Source of the DNA: Candidatus Sulfotelmatobacter sp.
GTDB lineage: Bacteria; Acidobacteriota; Terriglobia; Terriglobales; Acidobacteriaceae
Assembly (NCBI GenBank): GCA_030037575.1
Contig: JASHRB010000692.1
Location: 1 to 5,747, forward strand
Length of the DNA stretch: 5,747 bases
Reading direction: 5' to 3'
Below, piece after piece: positions 5,054 through 5,747 of the stretch; the stretch's first letter is position 1, and every line of letters begins with the position of its first letter. A model generated the notes under the pieces. That model had not been told where the DNA came from, did not search any database, and was given only the letters and a program-made list of their open reading frames with translations. The position numbers were made by a program, and so were the translations under genes.

Positions 5054-5747
5054 TCAGGCGCGCAGATGATATGGAATAGATACGACTGTGATTCGCTGGT
5101 TTCCGTGGAACAGCAACAAAGCCCGAATCGCTTCCGGCCGATTATTGTGCAGCAAGTAGTGATACCAATGGCTCTCCACCAGCTCCGGAATCAGCATGGT
5201 GATATTGCGATTGGGATGAGCACTCTGCTGTTGAATTGCATACTCCACGATCGGCTTCACGATAAACCGATATGGCGAATCAAGCACGACCAACTTGGGC
5301 AGAGGAAGACCGGCCTCGCGCGCAGGTTTCTCCACCAGATCTGCCCATTGGCGGCACATGCTGAGCGTTTCTTCCCCGAAATGAACATGAAGCACTTGAA
5401 TCTCTTTCGATAGAGTCCACGCGTAGCGCAGCGCTCGTTCGGCAACCAGGCTCCAGCGATCCAGAGGCAGAAGAACGATAGGTTCTGAAAGTTCGTTCGT
5501 ATGGATGGGGGTGGTAATGTTGATCTCCTGCCCTACGAGTGAATAATGGCGCTGCACTGATCGCATCATCCAGATCAGGACAGGAATCAGCAGAACAGTG
5601 ATCCAGGCTCCGTCAATGAACTTCGCAACCAAGACGACCGCTGTCGTGATTCCGGTGGCCAAAGCTCCGAGTCCATTCAGGAGCATGCTGCGCCTAGCAC
5701 CGGGTCCACCGGTGCGACTCCAGTGCATTACCATTCCCGCTTGGGAG
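5054..5747 (-). CDS. KimA-like KUP/APC-family potassium transporter, C-terminal 230 residues (5' end outside window)
   Basis: Read from the window edge, the frame starts SQAGMVMHWSRTGGPGARRS, matching the end of the membrane domain of KimA/YdaO-type K+/H+ symporters (TLSQxGMxxxW), a branch of the KUP superfamily often annotated 'APC family permease'. Two membrane helices follow, LLNGLGALATGITTAVVLVA and AWITVLLIPVLIWMM, then RSVQRHY at the cytoplasmic boundary. From about residue 75 on lies the cytosolic USP-like domain: IVLLPLDRWS, ALRYAWTLSKEIQVLHVHF, VVLDSPYRFIVKPIVEYA, then NITMLIPELV and WYHYLLHN, ending VSIPYHLRA, like the PYHFKK end of Bacillus KimA. Full proteins have about 600 residues, so over half is missing. 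Bacillus KimA imports K+ and is inhibited by c-di-AMP; whether that holds here is unknown. It is the first visible gene of the minus-strand pair with the barrel protein. The alternative is an amino-acid permease of the same fold. Confidence 0.8.
   Translation of the reverse strand, partial: SQAGMVMHWSRTGGPGARRSMLLNGLGALATGITTAVVLVAKFIDGAWITVLLIPVLIWMMRSVQRHYSLVGQEINITTPIHTNELSEPIVLLPLDRWSLVAERALRYAWTLSKEIQVLHVHFGEETLSMCRQWADLVEKPAREAGLPLPKLVVLDSPYRFIVKPIVEYAIQQQSAHPNRNITMLIPELVESHWYHYLLHNNRPEAIRALLLFHGNQRITVVSIPYHLRA

Noticed and set aside
4217..5413. Plus-strand ORFs opposite the barrel and transporter genes
   Set aside because: They are antisense shadows without motifs; the minus-strand products are recognisable families.
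1..5747. CRISPR arrays, tRNA or rRNA genes, riboswitches, integration sites
   Set aside because: I found no regularly spaced repeats, no cloverleaf-like sequence and no recognised aptamer in the window.

Overview
The window looks like an accessory stretch of an Acidobacteriota (Terriglobia-like) chromosome. This is an inference from the moderately GC-rich coding sequence and from the resemblance of several products (TIGR03118-type secreted protein, MetA-type outer-membrane barrel, small 'PFY' membrane protein, DUF6788 remnant) to proteins I associate with that phylum. No rRNA, tRNA or marker gene is present to prove it.

Left part (1-1450). The 3' end of an unidentified plus-strand gene (1-135) overlaps a 48-codon Cys-containing ORF by an ATGA junction (132-278). 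A complete IS630-family insertion sequence follows (about 379-1446). Its ends are a 16-bp imperfect inverted repeat with TA at the boundaries. Its transposase is split into two frames near an A8 run and has Glu where the first catalytic Asp is expected.

Middle-left (1445-2202, minus strand). The IS abuts a 61-codon remnant of an RHS-repeat core. This remnant begins directly after a 123-codon small membrane protein gene. Upstream of both lies a 115-bp MITE-like element (2044-2158) with 24-bp inverted ends and flanking CTAG. A strong hairpin at 2180-2202 is the likely terminator of the next gene.

Middle (2235-3974). A complete minus-strand gene encodes a secreted TIGR03118-family protein with a clear signal peptide and Shine-Dalgarno site. 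About 430 bp without a convincing gene follow, then a frameshifted, truncated plus-strand remnant of a DUF6788-type (transposon-associated) protein.

Right part (4111-5747, minus strand). A likely operon reads leftward: the C-terminal 230 residues of a KimA-like KUP/APC-family potassium transporter, cut by the window edge, then 33 bp later a complete outer-membrane beta-barrel protein of the MetA/phenol-degradation 'transporter' family. A weak hairpin downstream may end the transcript.

Overall, two ordinary housekeeping-type units (secreted protein; K+ transporter plus outer-membrane protein) are separated by mobile-element debris: an IS630, a MITE, an RHS remnant and a DUF6788 remnant. I see no convincing new multi-gene system. 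The most interesting item is the membrane-protein/RHS-core junction, which resembles a decayed Rhs orphan (toxin tip/immunity) module, but that reading is speculative.
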